A DNA stretch of 64,000 nucleotides, from positions 1 through 64,000 of the forward strand of contig NZ_JAAZTU010000022.1 in the NCBI RefSeq assembly GCF_012395185.1, read 5' to 3'. Shown in pieces: positions 1 to 10,104 of this stretch. The stretch is from Vibrio aestuarianus (GTDB taxonomy: Bacteria > Pseudomonadota > Gammaproteobacteria > Enterobacterales > Vibrionaceae). The position numbers and the translations under genes were made by a program. Under the pieces are notes generated by a model. That model did no database searches. It was given only the letters and a program-made list of their open reading frames with translations, and was not told the DNA's origin. Within the stretch, counting starts at the first letter, position 1; the number at the start of each line of letters is the position of its first letter.

Positions 1-26
1 CCTTAAAGGACTACATTTCCTATTTT

Positions 27-61
27 TATCAACGATATTTAAGTTTGAGATATTGTTGATA
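27..61. repeat. Inverted repeat (12-bp arms) in the leading intergenic region
   Basis: TATCAACGATAT (27-38) faces ATATTGTTGATA (50-61) across an 11-base loop, and only one pair departs from perfect complementarity. No T-run follows on either strand. It could be an operator or the hairpin of a gene lying to the left of the window. The rest of bases 1-195 shows nothing else I recognise. Confidence 0.35.
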
Positions 62-195
62 CTAGATACTTATCAATAAATTGATGAAAAATCGCACCAT
101 TAAACTATCAAATCTGTGAAAAAGAGCTGACATGGCTTAGTATTGTTTAAGGTACAGTGATTACTGGCAATTAAGCGGTAAAGCGGAGAATTAAA

Positions 196-537
196 GTGGT
201 TGTAGAAACCGATGGCTATTTGGCTCTGATTGAGCACCTCTCTTTCAATATGGATGTATTTACATCTGGTGGGGATATTGGCTCAGAGAGTGTGGAAGAT
301 GTGGTAACCGATATGGTTGCCAGTAACATCATGGCTATTTTTGAACAAAACCCAGACCTGCATTCAAGTGTTCGTTTTCAGCTATTAAAAGAAGCGGATT
401 CAGTCGTTGAAGATCTGGGTGAAGTGTTGGCCGGCGTTTGGAATAAACCTGCAACTAACGAACAGATTATTTTCTTGGATGAATATATCGCATTGGTGAA
501 AAACCTGTTTGATTCTGCTGTAGCGAAGTACGATTAA
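196..537 (+). CDS. DUF3802 family protein
   Basis: This is a 113-residue acidic cytoplasmic protein with no signal peptide or membrane segment. The sequence resembles the DUF3802 family, a short conserved Vibrionaceae protein of unknown function. Translation most likely begins at the GTG at 196, because GGAG lies 8 bases upstream and no better ATG is in frame. It converges with the NlpC/P60 gene and the two stop codons share four bases. No function can be assigned from the sequence. Confidence 0.8.
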   Translation: MVVETDGYLALIEHLSFNMDVFTSGGDIGSESVEDVVTDMVASNIMAIFEQNPDLHSSVRFQLLKEADSVVEDLGEVLAGVWNKPATNEQIIFLDEYIALVKNLFDSAVAKYD

Positions 538-1046
538 TTGACGTTAGGCGGACTCATTATCCGCCTAAACTGCCAAAATTTAGATGCCCAATATGGGTTA
601 TCAATCCTCGATATCATTACACCTTTGGATGTCGAAGCATGCATAAATTTCTTATTACCTAAGTAAACCCCAACATGGTTAGTGGTTCTTGATGTTTTAA
701 AAAACACCAAGTCTCCTCGTTGTGCGCTGTTGTATTTAACCTGACGTCCCGTTTGGCTTTGTGAATGAGTCGTTCTTGGTAATGGGATTTGCCACACATC
801 TCTAAACGCAATTTGAACGAACGCAGAACAATCAACCCCCATTTTTGAATTTCCCCCAAGTTGATAAGGCACTCCTTGCCAACTTTGAAATACCAAACCG
901 AGCTCATCTTCGGAATTATTGATGATCGACTTAACCTCTTGCGCCGTCACAGTAGTAGCGTTTGTTTGAGGTGGCGTTGGCACATTGCTACAGCCTGCAA
1001 GAATAAATACTAGCAACAAGTCACATAATGATCTGCATTTAAGCAT
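534..1046 (-). CDS. NlpC/P60 family lipoprotein, probable peptidoglycan endopeptidase
   Basis: The 170-residue product starts with a short hydrophobic leader ending in the lipobox LAGC (Cys19), so it should be a lipoprotein. An NlpC/P60 domain follows. The catalytic Cys73 is in VDCSAF, His124 is in NHVGVYLG and a third polar residue, His136, is in HAS, which is the complete triad of the family. Members such as MepS (Spr) cut peptide crosslinks in murein to allow growth of the sacculus, and a similar envelope role is likely here. It is monocistronic and converges on the DUF3802 gene. Which of the family's paralogues it matches is uncertain. Confidence 0.85.
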   Translation of the reverse strand: MLKCRSLCDLLLVFILAGCSNVPTPPQTNATTVTAQEVKSIINNSEDELGLVFQSWQGVPYQLGGNSKMGVDCSAFVQIAFRDVWQIPLPRTTHSQSQTGRQVKYNSAQRGDLVFFKTSRTTNHVGVYLGNKKFMHASTSKGVMISRIDNPYWASKFWQFRRIMSPPNVN

Positions 1047-1147
1047 TTGTCATCTTACTGAAATTCAAGTGAAACATTTCTGAAATACTCCCTTCATACC
1101 ATGGTTTGAGTCTTATTTGCCTACTTAATTATTTCGTCGTATTTATT

Positions 1148-3181
1148 ATGAATTCTTTGCCAAACAAACAGCTTCGCTCGCTTTCACTCATGCAAACCAT
1201 CAGTGCTATTTTTATTGCTATCATCCTGCTTGTTATATTATTGGCAGTGTTGAGTTTAAAAAGTATGGAAAAGGTAGGCCTGCAATTTTCTAACTTAGCT
1301 GAACAAACTTTACCTTTAGCATTAAACAATGCAAGCCTGACACAAAATATCTTAGAACAAGTGCAATACCTTGGTGACGGTATTCGTACTGAAAATCAAC
1401 TCGAATTAAAATCAGTCAACACTCAACTAAACCAACTGAGCTTGAAAACACAAGTACTTATCGAACAACTTTTCTCGATATCTTCTCATTTTGGTACCAC
1501 GATTACACCGCAACAAAAAGAGCAACTGCAAACTAAAAATATCAACTTTCAAACACTGATTAAGTCAATTTTGGCAGCACAAGCTGACCAGCTTGAACAG
1601 CAACAATCGATTGAGGCTGCGGCTCGCGTATTTCGATATGGGCTGAGCTCTGTCGGCCCTGAAATGAACCGTATTAGTTCGTTTTTATCGATGGACAACC
1701 CAGAATCTATGGATGCCGCAAACCGATTTATTGCGAGTGCCAGCTCAATGGAAAGCACATTTTTATTGATGATGATGCAACGAGATCCTCAACTTGCCTA
1801 CGAGCAATATAAAGAGGTTAGAAACCGAATGGCAAGCATCGACTTGGCATTTGATGATTTTAAAGAGTGGCATCCAGATGTGATGGAATATACAAGTTTA
1901 ACAGCACCATACGACATGGTTAAAGCGGGTTTCACGGATGGCGGAATCTTGCAGAAAATCCTAAAAAAGGTCGAACAAGGGAAGTTACAGCGTTTAGAAA
2001 TGAACCAAGCCGCCCAGATAGCAAAAGAGACAATAGTACAGTTGAATGCTATTTCAAATGCGGCAAGTGGGTTAATAAAGCAAAGCGAAAATGTGGTTCA
2101 TGATGCGATGTATCGAGTTGAGAGAGTGCAATATATTGGTGGTATAGTGTTAACTGTTTTGGTACTGCTGTCTTGGTTAGGATTACGTCATTGGTTGAAA
2201 AAAGGACTGGATAACTTAATGGTAAGGTTATCGTTATTAACACAGCACGATTTCTCTCAACCAACAATGTTGATCGGCCCTAATGAGTGTAAAGAAGTCG
2301 CTGTAAAATTAAACCAAGTGATCGCGTCGACAAATGAATCACTATCAACCGTTACCCGCAACTGCGAAATCCTATACCAAAATGCCGAAACCAGTCACGA
2401 TGCTGCTGATAAATCAAATATTAATATGATGCTGCAAAATGACTCGCTAGTGAGCATGGTTACCACTGTGACGGAGCTAGAGTCTGCTATTCGTAATATT
2501 GCTATGGTGACCAATGAATCGTATGAAGAATCAGTGTCGGCGAGCAAATATTCATCACAAGGTGTTGATGTTATTGAACAAAATAGAGGCCGTTTAGAGT
2601 CACTTGAAAATACCTTACACCTAAATGAAGTCGCGATGCTTGAATTGGACAGTCGAGTGAAGCAAATACGTGAAATGGTGGATATGATCAGCGGTATTGC
2701 GGATAGCACGAATTTGTTAGCCCTCAATGCCGCAATAGAAGCGGCAAGGGCAGGAGAACAAGGACGAGGCTTTGCTGTCGTGGCTGATGAAGTACGAAAA
2801 TTAGCAAGCGATACATCACAACAGACCACCAATATTCGTAGCATGATGAATGAACTCACAGCAGCAGCAGAACGCTCTCGCCAAGCAGTCTATGAGTCTC
2901 GCCAAGAAATGACCAATGCGTTGCACTCTAGTGATGAGGTAAAGACAACCTTCGAACAGATCGAGAAAGCCGTTGAGCATATTCGCGACAGAGTTGAACA
3001 AATTAGTGTTGCCACTGAAGAGCAAGAACGAGCGACAGCAGATGTTAGTCGCTCCATCACTCAGGTTTCAGCGCAAGGTGGACAGACCAAATCGCAGCTA
3101 GAGGCAATGGTTGAAAGCTCAAAACAGGTCGCTGCAATCGCAGGTGATCAACAAGCCATGCTGCATAAATATCGCTTTTAG
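1148..3181 (+). CDS. Methyl-accepting chemotaxis protein
   Basis: This 677-residue chemoreceptor has a first membrane helix at about residues 14-35, a long helical periplasmic region of roughly 290 residues, a second helix at about 327-349, HAMP-like linker sequence and a cytoplasmic signalling domain. The highly conserved hairpin tip ([20 protein letters not shown], near residues 515-540) is intact, so it should couple to CheA/CheW. The large all-helical sensor region fits a helical-bimodular type, but the ligand is unknown. I start at ATG 1148; the upstream in-frame ATG at 1106 would add a poor hydrophobic leader. No CheB/R-tethering pentapeptide is seen at the C terminus. Its stop abuts the stop of the convergent gene with no spacer. 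Confidence 0.88.
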   Translation: MNSLPNKQLRSLSLMQTISAIFIAIILLVILLAVLSLKSMEKVGLQFSNLAEQTLPLALNNASLTQNILEQVQYLGDGIRTENQLELKSVNTQLNQLSLKTQVLIEQLFSISSHFGTTITPQQKEQLQTKNINFQTLIKSILAAQADQLEQQQSIEAAARVFRYGLSSVGPEMNRISSFLSMDNPESMDAANRFIASASSMESTFLLMMMQRDPQLAYEQYKEVRNRMASIDLAFDDFKEWHPDVMEYTSLTAPYDMVKAGFTDGGILQKILKKVEQGKLQRLEMNQAAQIAKETIVQLNAISNAASGLIKQSENVVHDAMYRVERVQYIGGIVLTVLVLLSWLGLRHWLKKGLDNLMVRLSLLTQHDFSQPTMLIGPNECKEVAVKLNQVIASTNESLSTVTRNCEILYQNAETSHDAADKSNINMMLQNDSLVSMVTTVTELESAIRNIAMVTNESYEESVSASKYSSQGVDVIEQNRGRLESLENTLHLNEVAMLELDSRVKQIREMVDMISGIADSTNLLALNAAIEAARAGEQGRGFAVVADEVRKLASDTSQQTTNIRSMMNELTAAAERSRQAVYESRQEMTNALHSSDEVKTTFEQIEKAVEHIRDRVEQISVATEEQERATADVSRSITQVSAQGGQTKSQLEAMVESSKQVAAIAGDQQAMLHKYRF

Positions 3182-3973
3182 TTATTTTTCCCGAAATGGT
3201 TGGGTCAGCATTTTATCCAACCATTGCTCACGCGTTTGTCTGAACAGCGGAATACCAATCTTTACCGCATCATGCCCTAATTTCGGTTGAGCTCGGTAAG
3301 TATCAAACAGGCGATCCCACCATGACAAGAAAAAACCAAAATTGGAATGCGTTTCCCGTGCAATCACTGAATGATGAACGCGATGCATATCTGGAGTGAC
3401 AATAAACCATCGTAGCTGATGGTCTAATTTCAAATTCAATTTCGCATTACTATGGTTAAACATCGCGCTAGCATTCAATAATATTTCGAATATCAATACA
3501 GCCAACGGATCGATACCCAAGATCAGCACGCTTGCTATTTTTATCCATAAAGATAAAACAATTTCGATGGGGTGGAAGCGAGTACCTGTTGTCACATCAA
3601 TATCTTGATCCGCATGGTGCATACGGTGCAAACGCCACAACCAAGGAACAAAATGAAAAAATACATGCTGCGCATAAATAATAAAATCAAGCACAATGAC
3701 GGCAATGATGACCTCAATGCTGGTAGGCAAGGTTAACCAATTAAACAAGCCTATATTCTGCATCTCCGCCAAATTTGCCGCTTCAAAAGCGAGGAGCGGC
3801 ATCAGCAATGAGAGACACAGGCTATTTAGCCCAATCAACCCTAAATTATTCAGCCAACGATTGAGCTTATTTTGAGTTAAAACCTTGCGCGGCATCAGCC
3901 ACTCCCAACATGCACACAAGACAAATACAGCAATAAAAAAGCTTAAGCGGATCAATTCTGGATTATGATTCAT
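3182..3973 (-). CDS. Sterol desaturase / fatty acid hydroxylase superfamily protein
   Basis: The 263-residue integral membrane protein has hydrophobic segments near residues 10-25, 45-65 and 85-105 and carries the histidine clusters of the di-iron fatty acid hydroxylase superfamily: HVFFH, HRMHH and HRVHH. These ligands bind two irons and support O2-dependent hydroxylation or desaturation of lipid substrates. Bacterial members act on varied lipids, so the substrate cannot be stated. The coding region ends directly against the chemoreceptor stop codon, with no room for a terminator between the two convergent genes. A short gap separates its start from the divergent DTW gene. Confidence 0.85.
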   Translation of the reverse strand: MNHNPELIRLSFFIAVFVLCACWEWLMPRKVLTQNKLNRWLNNLGLIGLNSLCLSLLMPLLAFEAANLAEMQNIGLFNWLTLPTSIEVIIAVIVLDFIIYAQHVFFHFVPWLWRLHRMHHADQDIDVTTGTRFHPIEIVLSLWIKIASVLILGIDPLAVLIFEILLNASAMFNHSNAKLNLKLDHQLRWFIVTPDMHRVHHSVIARETHSNFGFFLSWWDRLFDTYRAQPKLGHDAVKIGIPLFRQTREQWLDKMLTQPFREK

Positions 3974-4050
3974 GGTTATCTTTCTGTGCTAGGAATCTGG
4001 CTTTACTGTAAGTACAATCGCAACCACTTTCCAGTTTAAACATTGGTTTT

Positions 4051-4788
4051 ATGAGAATTCACGCTTTTAATCACCTCTATCAACACCGCATCGGTTTATC
4101 GACCAAACCATTTCAAGCACGCGGAGCAAAAGTAGAACGTTGCCCATATTGTCAGATAGCCATTGAGCATTGCTTATGCCCGTTCCAGCCGGATATTGAA
4201 AGCAATGTCGCTATGCTTTTATTGGTGTCTGAAAATGAGGTGTTTAAACCTAGTAATACTGGACGTTTAATTGCAGATGTAGTGAAAGAGACTTATGTTT
4301 ATCAGTGGAATCGCACAGAACCCGACGCTCAAATGCTCGCACTCTTACAAGATCCTAACTATCAACCAATTGTGATATTTCCAGAAGAGTATGTCGAAAA
4401 TAGAGAACGAATGTTACTTAAACTACCGAAAGTGGGCGACAAGCGTAAACCATTGCTGATTTTCCTAGATGGTAGTTGGCGCGAAGCAAGGCGCATGTTC
4501 CGTAAATCACCTTATCTCGATACCTTGCCTGTTATGTCAATTTCGCCACAAACCGTATCGCAATATATGATGAGAAAATCAGAAAATGATCAACATCTAT
4601 CAACCGCAGAAGTGGCCTCTTTAGTGCTAAATGGAGTAGGTGAGGAGCAAGCGTCATCAATGCTTACGCAATGGTTTGAAGTGTTTAGAGAAAGCTATTT
4701 ATTAAGCAAAACTCGTTTAAAACGTGATTTTAGTAAACCTGTGTTGAAACATTTCATCGAGCAAAGCAAAAGCGAGAGATCACTCTAA
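4051..4788 (+). CDS. DTW domain protein, probable tRNA-uridine aminocarboxypropyltransferase
   Basis: The 245-residue protein has a zinc-type cluster at Cys31, Cys34, Cys41 and Cys43 (CPYC...CLC) followed by the DTW domain, with the signature written here as LDGSW, and the following basic segment REARRMFRK. Characterised DTW proteins (TapT/TuaA in E. coli) transfer the aminocarboxypropyl group of SAM to uridine-47 of tRNA to make acp3U. Vibrio genomes carry more than one DTW paralogue, so the exact tRNA target is uncertain. The Ser in place of Thr in the signature is a conservative change. The gene stands alone, divergent from the desaturase-like gene. Confidence 0.8.
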   Translation: MRIHAFNHLYQHRIGLSTKPFQARGAKVERCPYCQIAIEHCLCPFQPDIESNVAMLLLVSENEVFKPSNTGRLIADVVKETYVYQWNRTEPDAQMLALLQDPNYQPIVIFPEEYVENRERMLLKLPKVGDKRKPLLIFLDGSWREARRMFRKSPYLDTLPVMSISPQTVSQYMMRKSENDQHLSTAEVASLVLNGVGEEQASSMLTQWFEVFRESYLLSKTRLKRDFSKPVLKHFIEQSKSERSL

Positions 4789-4941
4789 AGTTGATGGTTT
4801 AAGTGCTGCGATATTATCCAAACAGACTTGTGAACCAGATAAATTCGCACTATGTCACGGAACGTAGGCGTAGCTCTGTGGATAATGCCAAAAGATTTAT
4901 TTTATCGCTCATCGATTCGAGTGAATTTTAGGAGAGATTAC

Positions 4942-5850
4942 ATGTACTACGGCTTTGATGTCGGTGGCACTAAAATTGAATTTGGTGCATTTAATGAGAA
5001 TTTAGAACGTGTTGCGACAGAACGTGTACCAACCCCAACGGATGATTACAATTTGCTGGTCGACACGATTGCAGGGCTAGTGAATAAATATGATGCTCAG
5101 TTTGGTGTTGAAGGTAAAATTGGTTTAGGTCTTCCCGGTATGGAAGATGCCGATGATGCCACTGTTCTGACCGTCAATGTACCTGCCGCAAAAGGCAAGC
5201 CGCTTCGTGCTGATCTCGAAGCAAAAATTGGTCGTAGTGTTAAAATCGAAAACGATGCGAACTGTTTTGCACTTTCAGAAGCTTGGGATGAAGAACTCAA
5301 AGATGAACCTTCCGTGATGGGGCTTATCCTCGGCACTGGTTTTGGTGGTGGTTTGGTTTATCAAGGACAAGTTTTTTCTGGACGTAACCATGTAGCAGGC
5401 GAGTTTGGCCATATGCGTCTTCCTTTAGATGCATGGCTACACCTAGGTGATAATGCGCCGATGCTGGGTTGTGGTTGTGGTAAAAAAGGTTGTTTAGACA
5501 GTTATTTATCTGGTCGTGGCTTTGAGCTTCTTTACGAGCACTACTACGGTGAGCAAAAGAAAGCGATCGATATCATCAATGCCAATACTGAAGGTGAAAG
5601 CAAAGCGACGGAACATGTTGAGCGTTTCATGGAGTTGCTCGCTATCTGCTTTGCAAATCTATTCACTGCTAACGATCCTCACGTAGTTGCCCTAGGCGGC
5701 GGCTTATCAAATTTCGATCTTATTTATCAAGAAATGCCGAAACGTATACCGAAACACCTACTTTCCGTTGCGAAATGCCCAAAAATCATCAAAGCAAAAC
5801 ATGGCGATTCTGGTGGCGTGCGTGGCGCTGCATTCTTGAATATCAAATAG
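4942..5850 (+). CDS. nagK: N-acetylglucosamine kinase (ROK family)
   Basis: The 302-residue ROK kinase has the N-terminal phosphate-binding motif [10 protein letters not shown], the catalytic region [11 protein letters not shown], and the ROK zinc site GCGCGKKGC with the downstream SGRG. These match NagK, which phosphorylates N-acetylglucosamine recovered from murein or chitin to GlcNAc-6-phosphate. I start at ATG 4942, which follows AGGAGAGA at ideal spacing; the longer frame from 4852 adds 30 residues before the ROK motif and has no good ribosome-binding site. It is monocistronic and closed by a strong terminator at 5865-5893. Confidence 0.92.
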   Translation: MYYGFDVGGTKIEFGAFNENLERVATERVPTPTDDYNLLVDTIAGLVNKYDAQFGVEGKIGLGLPGMEDADDATVLTVNVPAAKGKPLRADLEAKIGRSVKIENDANCFALSEAWDEELKDEPSVMGLILGTGFGGGLVYQGQVFSGRNHVAGEFGHMRLPLDAWLHLGDNAPMLGCGCGKKGCLDSYLSGRGFELLYEHYYGEQKKAIDIINANTEGESKATEHVERFMELLAICFANLFTANDPHVVALGGGLSNFDLIYQEMPKRIPKHLLSVAKCPKIIKAKHGDSGGVRGAAFLNIK

Positions 5851-5864
5851 TCAATATCAACGAC

Positions 5865-5893
5865 AAAGGGCTTGCATGCGCAGGCCCTTTTTT
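5865..5893 (+). terminator. Rho-independent terminator of nagK
   Basis: AAAGGGC (5865-5871) pairs with GCCCTTT (5884-5890), with further pairing inside the loop, and a run of T follows to 5893. It lies just after the nagK stop and can also serve the convergent DUF2960 gene. Confidence 0.85.
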
Positions 5894-5932
5894 ATAAGCA
5901 TATCTGGTTTTTACAACGATTCGCTGTATTGG

Positions 5933-6202
5933 TTATTTGGAACCTTTCTTACCAACGCCTACGTTTTCTTTTTGTTGCAGTGTCAACTTGCTAAAACCAA
6001 GCTGTCTAAAGTGGTTATCACGGTAATTACGCACGGCTTTGGTATCTGAAATGGCTTCTAATTGCTGTTCCATTTTCAAAAACTCAGTAATATCTATCCC
6101 TTCAGCTTCGGCGACAGCTTCGTGAATATTGTGGTGTTTTTCATAAGAAAAAGTCAGCGTTTTATCTTCATTTTTATAGGTGTACAAAATGGTACGAGCC
6201 AT
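5933..6202 (-). CDS. DUF2960 family protein
   Basis: This is an 89-residue soluble, charged protein beginning MARTILYTYKN. It resembles the DUF2960 family of small Vibrio/Shewanella proteins, for which no function is known to me. I begin at the ATG whose A is at 6202, preceded by AGAGAGA; the longer frame to 6265 has no comparable ribosome-binding site. The C terminus is Lys/Gly-rich (VGVGKKGSK), which might suit nucleic acid or ribosome contact, but that is only a guess. Confidence 0.75.
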   Translation of the reverse strand: MARTILYTYKNEDKTLTFSYEKHHNIHEAVAEAEGIDITEFLKMEQQLEAISDTKAVRNYRDNHFRQLGFSKLTLQQKENVGVGKKGSK

Positions 6203-6335
6203 GATTATCTCTCTAAAATCATCATTCCCTGTATTGGGAAAAGAAACAAAGGCCGATATTTTCACACCAGCCTTTTAAAATTGTGTCTTGTGGATCGCTT
6301 AAAACTGTCACAGCAATGACCCATAAGTTATGAGG

Positions 6336-8111
6336 CTAGATTCTGCCTTGAAGTGGGATGATTGTCACGCTTTCACCGGCTTTTACACTATCAATGGCAG
6401 GAGAAACTTCAATTAAACAGTTTGCTTCGCTCATAGAACGTAGTATGCCTGAGCCTTGTTTACCGGTCGTTTTCACTTCCAGTTGACCTCGCTCATTGAT
6501 CGAATAAATACCGCGACTAAACTCTGTACGACCTTGTCGTGAGCGAATAGATTCAGCTGCAGTGGCATTGACTTTCAAGGGCAGCCAATTGACTTCACCT
6601 TGCATCTTTCGAATCGCAGGTTCAACGAAATTGATGAACGAAACCATCACGGCGACAGGGTTACCCGGCAAACCAAAAAATGGTTTTTGATTTATATGGC
6701 CAAATGCTAATGGTCGACCCGGGCGCATATTGATACGCCAAAAATCAATCGTGCCTACTTTTTCTAGCGCCGATTTAATAAAATCAGCATCACCAACCGA
6801 TACACCACCAGAAGTAAGAATCAAGTCGGCGTTTAAAGCCGCTTCATTTAACGCATCGATCATTAAGGTTTCGTTATCTTCAATAATGCCGAGATCAATA
6901 ACCTCGCAACCAAGTTGATTGAGTAGGCCTATCAACGTAAAGCGATTAGAATCGTAAATTGTGTTTGCAGCCTGAATGGTTCCTGGAGCTTGAACTTCAT
7001 CACCAGTAGAGAATAACGCCACTTTAAGCTTGCGATAAACCGCACAAGTATCAAAACCCAATGACGCTATCATCCCCATCTCCGGAGATGTGATACGTTG
7101 TCCGTTGGTAAATACATCTTGGCCTTGCGCCAAATCTTCACCAGCTTGACGCACATTTTGCCCTTGTTTGATCTGTGCATCGGAAAAAGTGACCACGTCA
7201 CCATTGAGTTGCGCTTGTTCACGCATTACTACAGTATCTGCATGTAGGGGGACGGGGGCTCCAGTCATGATTTTTACCGCTTGCCCTTTTTCTAACGGTA
7301 GTTCATAGGCATGCCCAGCCATGACTTCAGCAACTATTTGATAGCTGTCTTTTTGCAAATCATCTCCGCGTATCGCATAGCCATCCATTGCTGAGTTGGT
7401 GTACTGCGGGACATTGATTGGGGAGGAAATAGCCGTGCTTAGCACGCGATTGTATGCAGTCGAGATGGCAACTTGCTCTGACTCATCAAGAGCATTAACT
7501 AATGACAAGATTTTATCCTGCCCTTGAGTAACCGATAAAAATGCAGGAGAAAGCACGTCACAACACGCGGCTTCCGTTTTCCCTTTTGTGTCATTAAAGC
7601 GCTGTATATAGTCGCTAACAAAGTGTGCGATAGCATCAAGATCATTAATGTCCATCTGTGGCAGAGAACTGGAAACCGTCTCATCAGCAGCAATCGCGAT
7701 AATGTTATCATCATTTGGATAAAGCCATGGTTTACCGACTTCAGCACGGTGTAATTCAATCTTTGGAAACGCAATGTTTTTGCATCCCTCAACCAAAATG
7801 ACATCCAATTGATTACAATCAAAACGAGAAAGCAAGTATTCAAATTCAGCTTCAGCGTCGACAGTTTCAGTCATCATTGCATGTCGATAGCGAGAAGCCA
7901 CCAACATTTGCGATGCACCAGCCTTACGCAAGCGATAGCTATCTTTACCCGGCTTATCAACATCAAAATCGTGGTGGGCATGTTTCAATACGCCAAGCTT
8001 TAACCCCGATTTGGTCAGTTTTGGAAGTAGCGCTTCAAGCAAAGTAGTTTTACCGGTGCCAGAGTAGGCCGCAAAGCCAAGCAAAGGAGTTGAAAAGTTT
8101 TTAGCAGTCAT
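6336..8111 (-). CDS. MobB-MoeA fusion: molybdopterin-guanine dinucleotide adaptor and molybdopterin molybdotransferase
   Basis: The 591-residue protein joins two cofactor enzymes. Residues 1 to about 175 are MobB, with the P-loop [12 protein letters not shown] near residue 18 and the [15 protein letters not shown] segment. From about 190 it is MoeA, with [29 protein letters not shown] and [11 protein letters not shown], the motifs that bind adenylated molybdopterin and insert molybdate or tungstate. MobB is thought to help MobA convert the cofactor to its guanine dinucleotide form. The start overlaps the end of mobA by 4 bases, so the two are translationally coupled. It is the last gene of the tup-mob operon. 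Confidence 0.92.
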   Translation of the reverse strand: MTAKNFSTPLLGFAAYSGTGKTTLLEALLPKLTKSGLKLGVLKHAHHDFDVDKPGKDSYRLRKAGASQMLVASRYRHAMMTETVDAEAEFEYLLSRFDCNQLDVILVEGCKNIAFPKIELHRAEVGKPWLYPNDDNIIAIAADETVSSSLPQMDINDLDAIAHFVSDYIQRFNDTKGKTEAACCDVLSPAFLSVTQGQDKILSLVNALDESEQVAISTAYNRVLSTAISSPINVPQYTNSAMDGYAIRGDDLQKDSYQIVAEVMAGHAYELPLEKGQAVKIMTGAPVPLHADTVVMREQAQLNGDVVTFSDAQIKQGQNVRQAGEDLAQGQDVFTNGQRITSPEMGMIASLGFDTCAVYRKLKVALFSTGDEVQAPGTIQAANTIYDSNRFTLIGLLNQLGCEVIDLGIIEDNETLMIDALNEAALNADLILTSGGVSVGDADFIKSALEKVGTIDFWRINMRPGRPLAFGHINQKPFFGLPGNPVAVMVSFINFVEPAIRKMQGEVNWLPLKVNATAAESIRSRQGRTEFSRGIYSINERGQLEVKTTGKQGSGILRSMSEANCLIEVSPAIDSVKAGESVTIIPLQGRI

Positions 8112-8695
8112 GATTGCAGCGTTCCAAATTGAGCGAGTTCTTGAGGGGTATTTAAGTTTAAAAAACAGTTGGGTGAGTCACTAAAATCCACATAATGCGT
8201 GTTACATTCTTTATACAACAGAATGATTTTGCGATCGCCGCGTTGCAAAAAAGCACTCAGTTTTGGTAAGACTCGTTTATGAAAAAGAGTAAAAACAGGC
8301 TGTTGATACTCACCGTCATGCGCGACCAATATATCGCTAGTCTCTTGCACAGCGTTACAAAATCGAACCACAAGATCATCGTTGATTAAGGGGCTATCGC
8401 AAGGAACAAAACCCACCCAGTCTCTTTGGGCATGGCTTAAACCAGCATGAATCCCCCCTAAAGGGCCTGGGTAACCAGTAAAAGTATCTGAGATCACAGG
8501 GGCGAAGTCGCTGTATCGTTGTTGGTTACGATTGGCATTGATAATAATGGTATTGGTTTGTGGTTTTAGTTTATCAATAACATGTTCAACTAAGGGTTTA
8601 TCGTTAAGTTCAATTAACCCCTTATCTTGCCCGCCCATGCGGCTAGCTTGTCCACCGGCTAAAATAACCCAGCTAGTTTGAGTGGGAAGTAACAT
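8108..8695 (-). CDS. mobA: Molybdenum cofactor guanylyltransferase MobA
   Basis: The 195-residue product has the nucleotidyltransferase signature [16 protein letters not shown] near the N terminus and the later FVPCDSPL motif that holds the metal-binding Asp. MobA attaches GMP to molybdopterin, giving the bis-MGD form used by formate dehydrogenase and other DMSO-reductase-family enzymes. I start at ATG 8695; longer frames to 8800 only re-read the end of tupC. The chosen start lies inside the last 23 bases of tupC, and the end overlaps the mobB-moeA start, so the whole block should be one transcript. Confidence 0.92.
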   Translation of the reverse strand: MLLPTQTSWVILAGGQASRMGGQDKGLIELNDKPLVEHVIDKLKPQTNTIIINANRNQQRYSDFAPVISDTFTGYPGPLGGIHAGLSHAQRDWVGFVPCDSPLINDDLVVRFCNAVQETSDILVAHDGEYQQPVFTLFHKRVLPKLSAFLQRGDRKIILLYKECNTHYVDFSDSPNCFLNLNTPQELAQFGTLQS

Positions 8696-9389
8696 ACACG
8701 CTCTCTTGAGTATCTTCTTTAATAAGATGCAGTAATGGTGATTCAATAAGGGTTGTCTCTTTAATCCACCATTGCTTGTGACAAAGGTTGGTAAGCGCAT
8801 TGGTTTGATGGCTAGTAATCACCAAACTGGCTCCTCTTTTAAGTAAATCTTTGGCCATTATAACCAATCTTTCGATGGATTCTTGATCCAATGAGGCACT
8901 CGGTTCATCCATCAATAAAATCGAAGGTTTTAAAATCCAAGCTCTTGCCATCGCAACGCGCTGTTTTTCTCCACCAGAGAGCACAGATATATGCTCATTA
9001 GCTAGCGTCTCAAGGCCGACCATACGTAAAGCGGTGATGACTTCAGCACGTTTATGTTTAGCTGAGAGTGACTGATAACGAATGCCATAAACAACGTTCT
9101 GAAAAACAGTGCCATCAAATAAGTAAGGGGATTGATGAAGGTAAATAACATCCTTCTGAGCCTGCCTAAAGCCGAAATATTGATACCAACATGATGAAGC
9201 GTTATTTAAATAGCCAGTCGTCGGTTTAAGAAGACCTGATAAAATTTTCAGTAATGTCGTTTTACCGACACCGTTATCACCTTTTAAATAAATGGCATCG
9301 TTTGGGCCGATTGATAGCGTAGGGATATGAAAAAGAACACGATCTTTAAAACGCATTGATAATTGTTGTGCTGTGATGTTAACTGTCAT
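8673..9389 (-). CDS. tupC: Tungstate ABC transporter, ATP-binding protein
   Basis: The 238-residue ATPase has Walker [13 protein letters not shown] signature LSGGEKQR and Walker B ILLMDEP. Its place after the TupA and TupB genes identifies it as TupC, the energy-coupling subunit for oxyanion import. It overlaps mobA, linking metal import directly with cofactor maturation. The 3' end extends beyond the usual ABC domain by a short tail in which the mobA start is embedded. Confidence 0.9.
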   Translation of the reverse strand: MTVNITAQQLSMRFKDRVLFHIPTLSIGPNDAIYLKGDNGVGKTTLLKILSGLLKPTTGYLNNASSCWYQYFGFRQAQKDVIYLHQSPYLFDGTVFQNVVYGIRYQSLSAKHKRAEVITALRMVGLETLANEHISVLSGGEKQRVAMARAWILKPSILLMDEPSASLDQESIERLVIMAKDLLKRGASLVITSHQTNALTNLCHKQWWIKETTLIESPLLHLIKEDTQESVYVTSHSN

Positions 9390-9397
9390 AGCTTTCC

Positions 9398-10096
9398 TTA
9401 CGTTCTCATGTAACCTTTACCGCGCATACTCGACAGCATGAAATTCAGAATCAAGGCTAATGAGAGTAGCACCATTCCTAATGCAACACCTTGTGCAAAT
9501 GCTCCTTTATTACTTTCTAACGCAATAGCGGTGGGGATGTTGCGCGTTAGTCCCATAATGTTACCTCCGACCATCATCGAACAACCAACTTCAGTGACAA
9601 TTCGAGAAAAACCTGCAATCGTGGCAGCAAGCAGTGGAAAACGAGTTTCCCAGATAACAGTTGCGGCAATGCGTGGCAGTGAGGCTCCCAGTGTCATTGC
9701 TGTTTCAACAACACGACGATCGCTGGCTTGTAAAGCACCATGCATCATCGACACCAATATGGGAAAACAAACCAGCATTTGCCCTAAAATCATCGCCTTT
9801 TGGGTAAATAGCATTTGCCAATCACCTAACGGTCCAGACCGTGAAAGCAACATGTAAAGCAGCAAACCAATCACGACTGTAGGTATCGCTTGTAGGGTAT
9901 TGATAAGCGAAAGCAGTACCCATTTCCCAATAAAATTGCAGTAAGCCAGAGTAAAAGAGAGCAAAACTGCAGGTAATAAAACCAATGAAATTGAAGTGAG
10001 AGAAACACTAAAGGAGACCGCAACGATCTCCCAAAGTTGAGTATCAAAGCTCGCCAATAAAGCAAGTGCATCTAATGTTGTTTGCCAAAGGCTCAT
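9398..10096 (-). CDS. tupB: Tungstate ABC transporter, permease protein
   Basis: The 232-residue inner-membrane protein has about five to six hydrophobic segments and the permease loop ETAMTLGASLPRIAATVIW, which contacts the ATPase. The sequence is typical of TupB-type permeases for tungstate. It is spaced 8 bases from both tupA and tupC, as expected for one operon. Confidence 0.88.
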   Translation of the reverse strand: MSLWQTTLDALALLASFDTQLWEIVAVSFSVSLTSISLVLLPAVLLSFTLAYCNFIGKWVLLSLINTLQAIPTVVIGLLLYMLLSRSGPLGDWQMLFTQKAMILGQMLVCFPILVSMMHGALQASDRRVVETAMTLGASLPRIAATVIWETRFPLLAATIAGFSRIVTEVGCSMMVGGNIMGLTRNIPTAIALESNKGAFAQGVALGMVLLSLALILNFMLSSMRGKGYMRT

Positions 10097-10104
10097 TGCG
10101 TTTG

